Assembly (NCBI GenBank): GCA_013397455.1
Contig: VYZB01000217.1
Location: 834,748-898,747, forward strand
DNA length: 64,000 nucleotides
From: Crotophaga sulcirostris
Taxonomy: Eukaryota > Chordata > Aves > Cuculiformes > Crotophagidae
Direction: 5' to 3'
Shown: piece by piece, positions 39,101-50,837 of the stretch
How the letters are laid out: every line of letters starts with the position of its first letter
Numbering within the stretch: the stretch's first letter is position 1
Notes under the pieces: generated by a model
The model's database searches: none
What the model was told of the DNA's origin: nothing
The model's input: only the letters and a program-made list of their open reading frames with translations
Made by a program: the position numbers and the translations under genes

Positions 39101-42039
39101 TCTGTTTATTTGTGCATGACATTCTTGAGTAGCTAAAACCAAAGATGTGGTTTAAATTAGATAATAATCTCCAAAGCTATGAATAGTCATGAAAGTTACC
39201 TGGTCAGGAATAGCATTTTATAGGAGATGTTAACAGAAGAAGACCACAAATGTCTGAAAGCCACTCTTCCTTCTCCAGCAATAACCTATTCTTCTTTCAG
39301 TCTACTTGCTACCACTGATTGTCTGGATGGGTCTGCTTAATTTGTGAGATAAACCAAAGAACCATCACAACTATGTATGGAGGGTAGCCACACAAAAGCA
39401 ATTACACTGACTGCTGAATCAGGTATAAAAACCACATTGCTTCAGGTAGGTAAGGGACCTGCTCTATAATGAATCAACTTTGCAACTGTAACAAACCAGA
39501 ATATAATTAATCTGTTTGTTATCTACCTTGTAGCAAATAGCCTGTGTGGTACCCAACGTGTTCCAGGTGACATTCAAGTCTCTTCCACTAGATCACCTAA
39601 AATCTGAAGCACATCATTTAGTAATTTTGATTGCTATGGAAACATGCTTTGTTTTTCTAGATAAATTCACCTCATATATTGATCTTGATGGAACTGGTTG
39701 TCAGTTTGATTGTTGAGAAGGAACATGTTTTATTACAGATGAAGTATCATGGAAAACAGAATAGAAAATGTAAATTATGAACCAAAAAAAAAGAAAGAAA
39801 ACATCATCCTTTGATAGTTTTTAGGGCTTTTGTGAAAAGATACAATCTCTTTGTACTTCTTCCATATAAGCATTACAAGAACTGTTACATCTATCAGAGA
39901 AAATAATTATTCTTTTTCAAACAAAGCACTTGCATGAGTGAGTCTCTTGTCCATACAGTTGTTTTTCAAGGTGAATTAAATCCCTACAGAGGTGACCAAG
40001 GAGGTACACCCCTGATAATTCCCATGGGCATTTTGCTGAGCCAGCCAATATATGTGCTCATGCTATACATCACTTTGGCACCATTAAAGAATTACAGGAT
40101 CTCACGTGGTCTTGCAGAAATTAATCACTGCTTAACAGTCCATGCTATTGTGTTTATGAAGTAATCTATAATATCTGCATATAGCCATTAGAACTCTGAA
40201 GACAGTGTATATGCAGGTAATGAACCACAGCATTATGTTACAGCTGAGATAAATAGTTTTCAAATTGATAATTAATATTTTGGAAGATTGTTTTATGTAT
40301 TCCGTGATCTAGTGCAGTATATTTCCAATCATGTCTAAATAATGAGTGGTGACCATTGTAGCCAGATAAAAATGCAAGCACTCACTGTAAAAGTGTTTAA
40401 GTATAAAAAATGGGCAAAATCCTCTTTACTGTCATTAAAAATATATTTAGAGATACTTCTTAAAATGATACTTTTGAAATCAGAGAATAATTGCAGTTGC
40501 TTATCATTTGGGTTAGATTATGTTTTAAATCTTCCTAGTTTATGTTTTTTAAATTGTTTTGAACATATCTCAAGAATAAGGTGGCATGTAAAGAAAATTT
40601 TGTGTTTCAAAAGCATTTGATTAAGCTTCCTTTAACGTTAATCATAAATGCAGGTCTACAGTGAAGTATATTTGTGCATAATTCAGACAACATTTAATGG
40701 AAGTGAATTCAACTAATAGAGCCGGATTTGTGGGAGAGAAGGGAGGTTGCTTGTTTTTGAGAATGAAGTCAGCAGGTTTTTTAATAGAGTTTCTAAAAGT
40801 AGTCCACTTATAAGGATTTTCCTTGTTTATATGATTCAACTAGTATACTTGAACATCAATTAACCTTCTCAGTAAAATAAGATGAAGGAAAATGGAGATT
40901 CTATACTTCTGAAAAGCTGTTCACTCTAACATAGTCTTCTGTCAGTTTGTTTATCATTATTATACTTCATTTTTAAAGTGGAAAAGAGGACTTTTTTAAT
41001 TTCAGCATTTGAATTTTGAATATAAGAGATACCTTAGAATGAGTGTTTTTAAGCTTCTCCTTATTGCAGTGAATGAAGTAATTGGTGTGCTAAGATTTAA
41101 GAAAGTTATTAGAATTATTAGAGATAGCTAGCACTATACTTCTGCCACTCATTTAAATCAGTTGTACAAGCTCAAGAGTTTAATAGATGCTGAACACATT
41201 TATTCCAGCATTTAGCCTATAAGGAAAAGCAAGTGCTTCTAAAAGATGTGACCTGATCTAGCTGACCTGTTACATGTAAGCTTATTTAAAAAAAAAAGAA
41301 ATCCATCTTGAATACATAAGCTTATTTCCATGAGGAATGTGTGATATAGTTTGCTTACTGTCAGAATTTAAATATATTAGCCAGTTTTAAATGCTAGTGA
41401 GGAAATATATTTTAACTTTTTTAAACTGAGCTAAAGTTTCTGATAAATATTTTTCATTAGCAAATAAAATTGACAGAATTATAATTTAAATAATTAATTT
41501 CCCTATAATAGAAGAAATAAGAAAAATATCTGCTTATAGTTTCAAGAAAATTGAAACATCTGCCCCCATAAATTCCAGCTTTCCATCTCTGCCTTTATTC
41601 AGGGCTGTGCTACTGTCCTGTGGCTCCTTATTCCAGTTGCTTTTCATGTTCCTGTTTTTGATTTCAAAACACATTGTAATCCTAACCTTGCTTTTGAATT
41701 CGCTATTATATTCATTGACAAAATCATGTAACATTCACAAATTATATTCTACTAATATTCTTCTGTTTTCCTGGTTTTGTTGGTAACAGCTTATTAAGTG
41801 CCAGAGTATTGTTACATACATAGGAATATATGTATGTTTAAATATCTAGATCTTTTTTAGACTCATCCTTGAATCAGTAAAAAAGCATATTTTCTATGTT
41901 ATTTTCCCTATTGAAGAGTGTTTAGTTCTTTCAATTTGTATACAATGTGAATTTCACTGAAATGAAGTTATATTCTATTCAAGCAGAACTACTGAGGTAA
42001 TTTAATCTTAGTTTTTTGAAATTACATATAGTGTCAAAA
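36164..42039. other. Noncoding AT-rich stretch
   Basis: About 5.9 kb with no gene or transposon recognised. A short RFX X-box-like word (attgctatggaaac, about 39630-39643), next to homeodomain-like taatttt and SOX-like ctttgtt, is the only clustered-motif spot I noticed. Homopolymer A and T runs are frequent. Confidence 0.62.
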
Positions 42040-42440
42040 CCCCACTGGGCAATACTAAAAGTTTGTGTGGTATCCACCACTAATAAGAAGCAGACAGGTT
42101 ACTCAGCATATATGGACATCCACCCTCCTCCACCCCCATGGTACCTACACATTCAGGAAATGGGGACAGGTCTAGTAAGAAGTAGGTAGAGGTGCCAATA
42201 CTGCAAATCTCTCTAGCAGTTTCCTCAGGAGTGCCAGAGTCCTGGCTGGTTGCCTGTCAGGTCTTCCCTTATTCCCTGTTCTCCAAATGAGCAGGTCCTA
42301 CTGTAAAGCCAGAGGGTCAGTTTCAGGGCCACAGTCTTCTACAAAATCCCAGCCCACACAATCCGATGGAAACCCAGGCAGTTCTCCAGCAACTCAGTAA
42401 ATACGCGCTTTCAACAAAGCACGTCAGGCTCAATAAATAT
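42040..42440. other. GC-richer patch, possibly a decayed repeat
   Basis: This block has raised GC and CpG (cagtaaatacgcgctttc near 42400, acgtcagg near 42421) and ends at an AATAAA-like ctcaataaata. These are weak LTR-like hints without confirmed ends. No coding frame is supported. Confidence 0.25.
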
Positions 42441-45400
42441 TTTTTTACTGATAAAACTCTTTGACTTTAAGCTGTCTAATGAACTGAGTAAAAAGCAACT
42501 TTAAACCCACTAGTTTCAAGTTTTGTGTAAACACAACATCCAAAATGGATCCAGAAATAACCCTGCTATCTTATTTTCACACTACCTAATGCTAGACAGA
42601 TATCAAGCATAGCATTCATACTTAGCTCCACTGCAAAGACCTTTATTACACACAAAAGAAAACCTGCTGAACTTTCTTCATGGAACAATGGAATTTACTT
42701 GCAACTGTCTTAGACAATATCTGAAGCAGTTTTTAAAACAGGTTTTTGATGCTTAGGAATCTCATGTTAAAATTAAAGTGCAAAAGGTACTAGATCAAAG
42801 AATGAATTGCAGCTACTTACTATCTTGTATCTGACATCCAGGGACAGACATGGAGTTCAATTCTGCCTCTGACTTTTATCTTAGGTATTTGAGTTTTTTA
42901 ATATTTCAATACAGTGTACAAGATGTATCTCAGTTACTAAAACTGGCTATGTCTACATTAGTAAGTAATTGGGAGCAGTAAGAGCAATTAGAACACTAAG
43001 GTAGACGATGTTGAAGGTACCATGTCTGCTGCAAGTCATTCAGAGACTTATTGTGGACAAAGTTTAATTTGTTTCTCTGGACTTAATATCCCCAGAAAGC
43101 ACATAGTTTAAAGCTGTCTAAGGAAGATGTGGTGGCTTGGGCTTTGCATCCCCATTAGGGACTAGAGAACATTTGGTGAAAACATGGAGCTGAGCTATTG
43201 GTTTAGCTTTCCCCTGAAAAAGAAATCTAGATTGTGTGGTACCAATTGGGACACTGGCTTCAAAATCACATTTTTGGTCTAAAAAAAGGCACTGAAAATG
43301 TTTTAGAAATCTTGTATTTCTTTGAAAGTATAATCTCAAATGACATTTCAGTGAAGTTGTGTATATTACAATGAACATTATGTGCATGTGAAACCATTTG
43401 GTTTAATGCAGTTCTAGTTCTCTAAAGTCCCAGGACATAAATATGAGGCACAAATAAATTATGACTAAAAAAAGTACATTGTGGGGGCTGGTTTCTGTAA
43501 TAATGATTGACAAATTAGTTTCATATTGGCTCCAAACAGAAAAGTCCGAAGTAATCCAAACATCTTGGTCTGGAAATTCAGAAAAAAGAACCTCAGAATA
43601 ACATGTTTATTGTATGATTTTCATTACTATCTGGTTTTAGCTGGATCTTAATTACAATTTTTAAAAAAATTGGTTTATCATAGAATTTATTATTTCTGCT
43701 TTGAACCCTGGCATCAAGTCAGAAACCACAAAGTTCTAGAAGTTTTCAAAAGTTTGCATGTAACTTTAAGAGTTCACTATTTAAAAAAATAAGGAAATAA
43801 AAATAGGGTTTCTCGGTAAAGATTACTGCCACATAAACACTCACTTGATTTTTACATATAAAGCTAACAACATTTTCATAAACTCCATTACCTTCAGAAG
43901 AGCAGTGTTTTATTTCCAGGGTCAGTTATGCCAGATAAGAAGGGAGGTTATTGTTAAAATCATATGTTTTCCAAGAAAAGCCTCCAGAAAATATGTCAGA
44001 ACAAATGGTTTTAGCTGACTTTTTACTGTAGTATCTTAGTTTAGTTTAATTTCTAAAGGTATTATTAACCAGGGTAGTTTGAACAAGATGACTACATATT
44101 AGCAAATAGATCTCCAACCTAGGAACATCTCAGCATCAGTGCTTACAAACTCTTACATATATGAACTCCCCTGAAACAAACCTGATGGTCTTATTATGTC
44201 ACTGTGAAGATATGCCTCATACTTTTCCTAAAACTTTCTCTTTGCATGTATTTTTTTCCTGACAAACCATATGTAGTGCAAACTCAAGCACTCCACAAAA
44301 ACTCAAAACCACTGAAGAAAGTATTTTTAGATGACTCACCCCTTTTTCCCAGTTTTTTTTTAATCTTGTCCTGTCTGTTTTCTAAACCCCAGGTTTCTGA
44401 AATACTGCTGGGACCGTGGAGATATAAGGAGTTTTTTTTTTTAAAAAAAATGGAGAGAACCAAAAAGCATATAATTTACTTTACCAACACAACACTAGGG
44501 TACCCCACAGTGAAGAGCGATGAAAAATTGGTTACATCAGACACATGGGATGCAAATAGTACCTTAGAGGATGTGAAATAGAAGCCAGTCAGTGTTGCTT
44601 TTGTTTGATCTTCTAGAGGGTTTTATATTTATACAAAATATTATAGTGCAGTTAAATAAAGTGGGATTTTTTTTCAGTGCTATATCTTCAACGTCCACAT
44701 TTAAGCCACTTTTTAAGGAAATTCTTAAGAAAAAAGAACTTCATCCAAGGATGCTTATCCTGGACAGTTCCTTCTCAGCTGTCAGTTATGCAGGACATGA
44801 CAAATAACTGCCCTTTTGAGAACAATTGAGAGGTTTTGAACTTGTGCATGACTCGTTTTCTTCACAAACAAATGAAATCTGGAAGAACTGCAGAGTACAG
44901 AAAGGCTACATGAGCAACTGAGCAACTGTACACAACAATCTAAAGCTAACTGCATATGAAAACTGGCAGTTTGAGACTAACTTCTGAAAAACAGAGCACA
45001 ACAGAGGCCAAAGCAAGGCTCCCAGACTATTGAAACCAATACGGTTTGATTCTTCACTACTGCTAGGTAGACACATTTTCGTCCTGCCTTCAGTATCTTA
45101 AAGGGGACATAGACAAGGCAAAGGATGAAATAAATTAAGTATTTTCTTTATGTAACAGATGGGGAACTGCAGCAAGAATACATATGATTTTTCACAGCAT
45201 ATTACAATGCAAGGAAAGCTACTGCAGGATATGAGATGTGTTTTTCCTTTAGAATGTGTTATAATGATTTTTTCTATGTTTGTTTGACAATTTCCTCACA
45301 GTTGCCAGACCACAATGCATTTCTATCTGAAGTAACAAAATAAGGTGGGAAATAATTTCCACATGTTATTTCTGCATTGCTTGTAAAACTAAGGCTTCCT

Positions 45401-46749
45401 GGATACCAACTCCACTGACAGGCTCAGAAAATACAGCCTCATATGTGATCATTTCATGCCTCAGTTCTGCTTGATTTTTCATGCTATTTGAACCCTAATT
45501 TAAGTGTGAAGTTCACTTAATTTAAATTTAGACTTTGGGAGTGCTTTTAAGGAATGTGGTTTTGTTTTGATTTTTTATCTAATCCTTTTTTCCCAGGATA
45601 ATGAAGAAAATCAAAACTGAACTGAGTGACCAGGTATAGTAAAAGGAGTTTCTTACACATTGCCTTCACCCTACCTTCATTGAACTGTACTCTTTCCCTG
45701 TTTGAATCATTAGCATGACTCTTCTGTTACCACTTTTATTCTACGCAGAGTACCTGTGGTTGAAATGCCCAATCCTAAAAAGTGATTTCAATGAAATGCA
45801 AACTTCAGAAACTGCCAAGTTATCTCGAAATCTAACTGCAGTATTCTATCAAAAAAGGAACTTAATAAAATAATGGAATCCTTAAATCCTTAATTTGTCA
45901 ATCAAATAATAATAACTTAGATATTTCTGCATAGCAAGGGTAAACAAAAGTTACAGAAAAAAGAAAGCAACAGCTTTGGAATGAATATAAGTTCTCTCAT
46001 CATCTCTAATTGTCACTTACTGTACATGTCAAACTAACAGAGTAGCAGAATCTAATTTCCTTGTTTGATTCACCATGAAATTAAACTGAACCAACAATTT
46101 TTATTTTCACCTGGCAAATTCATCCAACACTATTTAAATCTAGTTAATCAAGTACAGTTATCTGCTGCACACACTCATCTCTCCTACCACACCTCTGATT
46201 TTCAGTATCCCACATCCACAGCTGCTTTTGACAGTCTGTCATTGGATTACATTTACAGTCTTGCAAGGTGCAAAGGAATGCATGGAAATAGTCACCAAAG
46301 CCTCCAGCGAATATATAAAGTCATAGAACTAATACTGAAAGATGATGTGAAAGAGGGAAAAATAAAAGTGTTAGAAGTATGGAAAAGAAAACTAGCAAGG
46401 AGGAAAAACTTTGGTACTATATTTGAGTGTATAACAACAACAGCTATTTTTTCCCTCATAAATAGGTAGCTTATTATCATTAATAATTCGCTATTCAAAA
46501 ATATAGGAAGCAATAGTTGATATCTAGAATATCTCAGATCCCATAGTTTGTCAAACATTATGCGATTGGGTACAGTGTAGCCATAAATTGAATGAATTTG
46601 AGGTCAGACTACACAGAAGTATATCTCTTAATTGAGAGAGCTGTGGACCCAATTGTGATAGCTCTGTAACAACTCAGGTCATCTGAAGAGAGATGGGTCT
46701 CATCACCTATAAATTATATTTTTCCCTCAATAAAGAATCAAAAATTTGA
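42441..46749. other. Noncoding AT-rich stretch
   Basis: No gene recognised. Frames of 125 codons (44204-44581) and 134 codons (46065-46469) occur by chance: the first runs through poly-T and poly-A tracts, and neither has a domain or credible splice context. Confidence 0.6.
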
Positions 46750-47230
46750 AGTCAATGAAATATTACAGGGGCCACATCTCCCTTCGAAACAGAAGGAGGG
46801 GACTGCACATAATATGAAAGTTGTTTGACCTGTTGCACTGCCCCGTAAATGAAAGCTTCTCCCCTTTTGACACTGAGATCAAAGGATGCGGATGTATGCC
46901 ATAAAAAGTGAGAAGGAGTCTGTGTGTACTTCTGTGTAAACTCATAAAATGCAATGATTCTGGGGAGCACCCTCTGGCCTCTGTTTTCTCCTTTCCAGGA
47001 AGAGAAGGGCAGAAGGCACACACACAGCAGCAGAGAGCATATACTCCTGTACCAGTGAGAGGTAGGAGTGGCGGGTCACTGGGCTGCAATTTCTTCTTTG
47101 CTGTTCCCCTGGGGAAAGGCAGTAGCTTGCAGATTGTGTCCTTAGGGCAGGACCTACCCCTGCTACTTCATTTTCACAACTGCTTTCTTGGCAACACTTT
47201 TCCAAGGACAAACATCATACAGAAAAATTC
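46750..47230. other. GC-richer island with overlapping frames on both strands
   Basis: Five open frames of 88-119 codons overlap here, on both strands. This usually reflects reduced stop-codon density rather than coding. A TATA-like ccataaaaag (about 46899) and an acceptor-like ttctcctttccag ending at 46999 are visible. With a donor-like gagaggtaggag near 47060, the acceptor would bound a 63-base exon-like segment (about 47000-47062). It could be a lncRNA exon, an unrecognised LTR or a regulatory island. No protein family is recognisable in any frame. Confidence 0.28.
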
Positions 47231-48249
47231 CACAAAAAAGTTAGAGGGAGTGAAAGGAATTATTTAATTGTTCTCTTTCCCCATTAAAGTAACACAGCTA
47301 TACTGTTTTGGCTCACTAAAAGTTCAATTTTTCTTTACTCTATTCCTTCCCACACAGCAGGTTTCTTGTGTTAGAAACATTCTGACACCCTTAAGTTTTC
47401 CTCCTAATGATGTAAATCGGGTAAATGTTAAAGAGTCAATGGGATAATAACATTTCTCAGAGAATTTACATTAGACCACAGAGAAAAGTGACAGTTCTCT
47501 TTCAAGACTGAAGAATTAATTCCCTTGAATCTATCCATAAGTTACAAATACATTTTTATGATTATGCCGCCTGTAATCACAGTGCTATGCTAGATAGACA
47601 ACTGGGTCCAAAATGTATCACAGAGATATGCTTGGCTATTTTGAGAGGAGACTCAGTTTTTTAATTGGTGCATATTTTCCCTCCTAACCTGCATTCAAGT
47701 TTTTATTATTTTCACACACTTCCCATTCATTCTTTTCCGTCTTCTTTACAACTTTTTCCTCCCTGACAAAGAAAATAATTCACCTCAGCCCAACAAGCTA
47801 GCAACATTCTTTTCTTCCAAGGCTGCCAAATTGTTTCATGGATCATCCAGCTCAGACCACAAGAGTCTGTTGTTTCCAGCATCTCCTAAATACACTGATT
47901 TCCTTTCCAGGAACTTTTCCATTGCCTTCTGTCCTTCTCCAACTTTCCCTACATCTGTTCTGTATATTTGAGGGAATTCAAATTCTCACATGGCAACACA
48001 ACAGAAGGGGCCTTCTTACAGATGATTTTATTTTAAGCAACTTAAGTGCATTTAATCAATCTCACAATATTTCAATTTTATATTCCAATTATTAAACTAA
48101 GTTTAACTATTACCAAGTACTAAAACTAGAACAAGATGCTATACAGCTTCTATTGCTTTCCAATAAAGTCATTTTTCAGTCATTCTGTTATCACCTAAAA
48201 ATAATGCACGTTATTTCATCTTAACTAGACCTTTTGCCTCTTCTCACAG
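47231..48249. other. Noncoding stretch
   Basis: AT-rich with a pyrimidine-rich patch at about 47700-47960. No gene recognised. Confidence 0.65.
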
Positions 48250-48533
48250 GTGACCAGGGACAGAACTAGAGGGCACGGACTTAAACTTCGTCAGCGGAGG
48301 TTTAGACTTGATGTCAGGAAGAAGTTCTTCACTGAAAGGGTGATTGGCCACTGGAATGCACTGCCCAAGGAGGTGGTGGAATCGCCGACCCTGGATGTGT
48401 TTAAGGGAAGACTGGATGAGGCACTCAGTGCCATGGTTTAGGTGATGAGATGGTGTTAGTGTTGGCTTATAGGTTGGACTTGATGATCTCAGAGGTCCCT
48501 TCCAACCTGGTTATACTGTGTGATACTGTGTGT
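48250..48533 (+). mobile_element. CR1 LINE 3' end with ORF2 C-terminus still in frame
   Basis: A 5'-truncated CR1 copy of 284 bp in plus orientation. It retains the last 63 codons of ORF2 in one uninterrupted frame (48250-48438), including the typical [17 protein letters not shown] and [20 protein letters not shown] blocks, ending at its natural TAG stop after SAMV. The 3' UTR follows with 'ttggacttgatgatctcaga' and 'ggtcccttccaacctgg'. The terminal repeat is tactgtgtgatactgtgtgt, a variant of the usual CR1 octamer. The uninterrupted frame and clean 3' end suggest it is among the younger copies here. It encodes nothing functional alone. Confidence 0.95.
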
Positions 48534-49824
48534 GTCATAAAAACACTGCATAAATGGGAAGTTGATACAGAATTAAAAGTGTATTTTTATTCTGTACTTG
48601 AAAATCATTATAGTCTCTTTTGTTGGAAGTGATATAATCTGTCTATATTAACACAGGAAACACATACTTCACTTCTTTATGAACATTTTTCCTGTTGAGT
48701 AAATGGATGCAGTGCCTTGAAAAGAGATGTTATGCATCAGATTCTTGCATGGTAAAATTCCTTTGAAGATTATAAAGTTAAACCAGAGATTAATTTGGCC
48801 TTTTATTCACCACAAAAAAGCAATCAGATTGCCAGGCAGTTAGACCAGCAAGAGTATTCTATGATAGAAGCCAAGAAGAGCTAATAAGAAAAAGACAATG
48901 GTTTATTTTCAAAAAAAAAAGTCTTACACTTCACTTTGTGGTCTTCTGAGAATTAACAATATTATTTGTTTCTTCAACAGAATTCAATTTTTGAAAGTTA
49001 TTAAGAATAGATAGAGGTTAAACAAATTAAATTCAGTGTTTGAAAAAAAATGCAACCAAATTACAACATAAGATTTTTGCTCTCTGCACTATAAGTGCTG
49101 GGGAAGCAGTGTTCTCTTATTAATAACCGGACAGAGCAAGAAGACAGATACATCTGGTACTAGCCAATGATAACAGACAGTGAGTAGACAAAGTGAAAAG
49201 TTGCATACAGGTACAAACCACTCTAAGCCCTAAAATGCCACAAGCTTCAAACAGCACAAGGGGACTCCATCATACCTTCATACCTTGGAAAAGACACTAA
49301 AAAATTGGAGCCTTGAAAGCCAAAACATGCTGTTCTTTCTTACCTAAATGCTTCCAACTGATTCCGTATGACAGTTATCCAAGTGGGGATGGCAAATTGG
49401 TGTGCATGACTTTCCTCTCACAGGATTTGAATAATTAACAACACAAAATAAAACTTTGCACAATGAACAATTACTTTAGAATTTTACCCTGCATGGAGCT
49501 CATACATAAGATTACAGGTTTGTGTCCTAAAGAAGGAAGAGGTGAGGAGTTTCTCTTCATTTATTTCACTAAATTTCATGTTGAATGATTTTCTGTAGAT
49601 GTAATTTGTTTTTCTTCTACAATTACATGAATAAGGGTGTAATTTTAACTGACTGAGTCTCAATACTGCAAAATCAATTAAGCAGAACAGCTGACCAGAA
49701 GCTTGTAATGGGAATGTTATAATAAATACTTGAATTACTAAAATGCAGAGTGTCAAATTTATTCATGGTCCAGTTTAATTTGTGGTCCTCATGACATTCT
49801 TACTTCTAAACTGCAGAGATATAG
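48534..49824. other. Noncoding stretch
   Basis: AT-rich DNA between two same-orientation CR1 copies. A short GATT run at about 49826-49839 marks the left edge of the next copy. No gene recognised. Confidence 0.65.
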
Positions 49825-50837
49825 ATTTGATTGATTGATTGTTAAATGGATAAGGAACTGGCCATATCCAAAAAGAGTTGCAATTAGTGGCTCAATGTCC
49901 AAGTGGAAACCAAAAATGAGTAGTGTTCCTCAAGGGCCCCTGCTTGGGTCAATACTATTTAATATTTTTATCAATGATATAGCTAGTGGTATTGAGTGTG
50001 CCCTCAGTCAGTTTGCAGATGACAGCAAGCTGAGTGGTGCAGTTGATTTGCTAGAGAGAACGGATGCCATGCAGAGAGACCTTGACGGGCTTGTGGATCG
50101 GGCCTGTGTGAACATCAGGAAGTACAAGGCTAAGTGCAAGGTCCTACACCTGGACTGGGATGACTCCTAGTGTCTATACAGAAGAGTGAATGATTAAGGG
50201 CAGCCCTGCAGAGAAGCACTTGAGGACACTGGTGAACAAAAAAACAGATATGAGACAGGAACGTGCATTTGCAGCCCAGAGAAGGCCACATGTACCCTAA
50301 GATGCATCAAAAGAAGTGTGGCCAGTAGGGTGAGGGAAGTGATTCTCCCTCTTTACTCTGTTCAGTTGAGACACCACCTGAAGTACTGTGTCCAGCTCTA
50401 GGGTTCCCAATACAAGAAAGGCACAGACATGTTGAAGTGAGTCCAGAGGAGGGCTACAGAAATTGTTAGAGAACTGGTGCACCTCTCCCCTGAAGAAAGG
50501 CTGAGAGATCTGGGCGTTTTCAGCCTGGAGAAGAGAAGTCTCTGGGAATGCAATATTGCAGACTTCCAATGTATGAACAGGTCTTACAAGAAGACAGACT
50601 TTTTACCAGGGCCGGTAGCAATATGACAAAGGGCAGCAGTAGATTTAGATGGGATGCAAGGTAAGACACTGCAACTATTTGCACAGAGACATTGTGGAAG
50701 CCCCATGATTGGAAGTGTTCAGGTTGGAAGGGACTTTGAGAAACCTGACCTTATGAAAGATGTCCTTGCCCACAGGGACTGGATGATCTTTAAAGGTCAC
50801 TTCTAACCCAAACTATTCTATGATTTGATGATTCATA
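49825..50837 (+). mobile_element. CR1 LINE, RT C-terminal half to 3' end
   Basis: A roughly 1-kb CR1 copy in plus orientation. An uninterrupted run of 111 codons (49835-50167, TAG at 50168) holds reverse transcriptase motifs: SVPQG (the motif B turn), LFNIFINDI, and catalytic FADDSKLSG at 50012-50038. Beyond a stop the post-catalytic region continues in broken frames, then the C-terminal domain and a mutated 3' UTR. It ends with 'ggatgatctttaaaggtcac', 'ttctaacccaaactattcta' and a decayed terminal repeat. It is 5'-truncated before motif A. Both aspartates of FADD survive, but the protein is only a fragment, so it is inactive. Confidence 0.94.

Noticed and set aside
44204..44581. 125-codon open frame
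   Set aside because: It runs through poly-T and poly-A tracts encoding runs of Phe and Lys, and has no protein-like features.
46065..46469. 134-codon open frame, the longest frame outside the CR1 element at 59900-64000
   Set aside because: No recognisable domain, ordinary AT-rich composition and no trustworthy splice or promoter context. This length is expected by chance in 64 kb.
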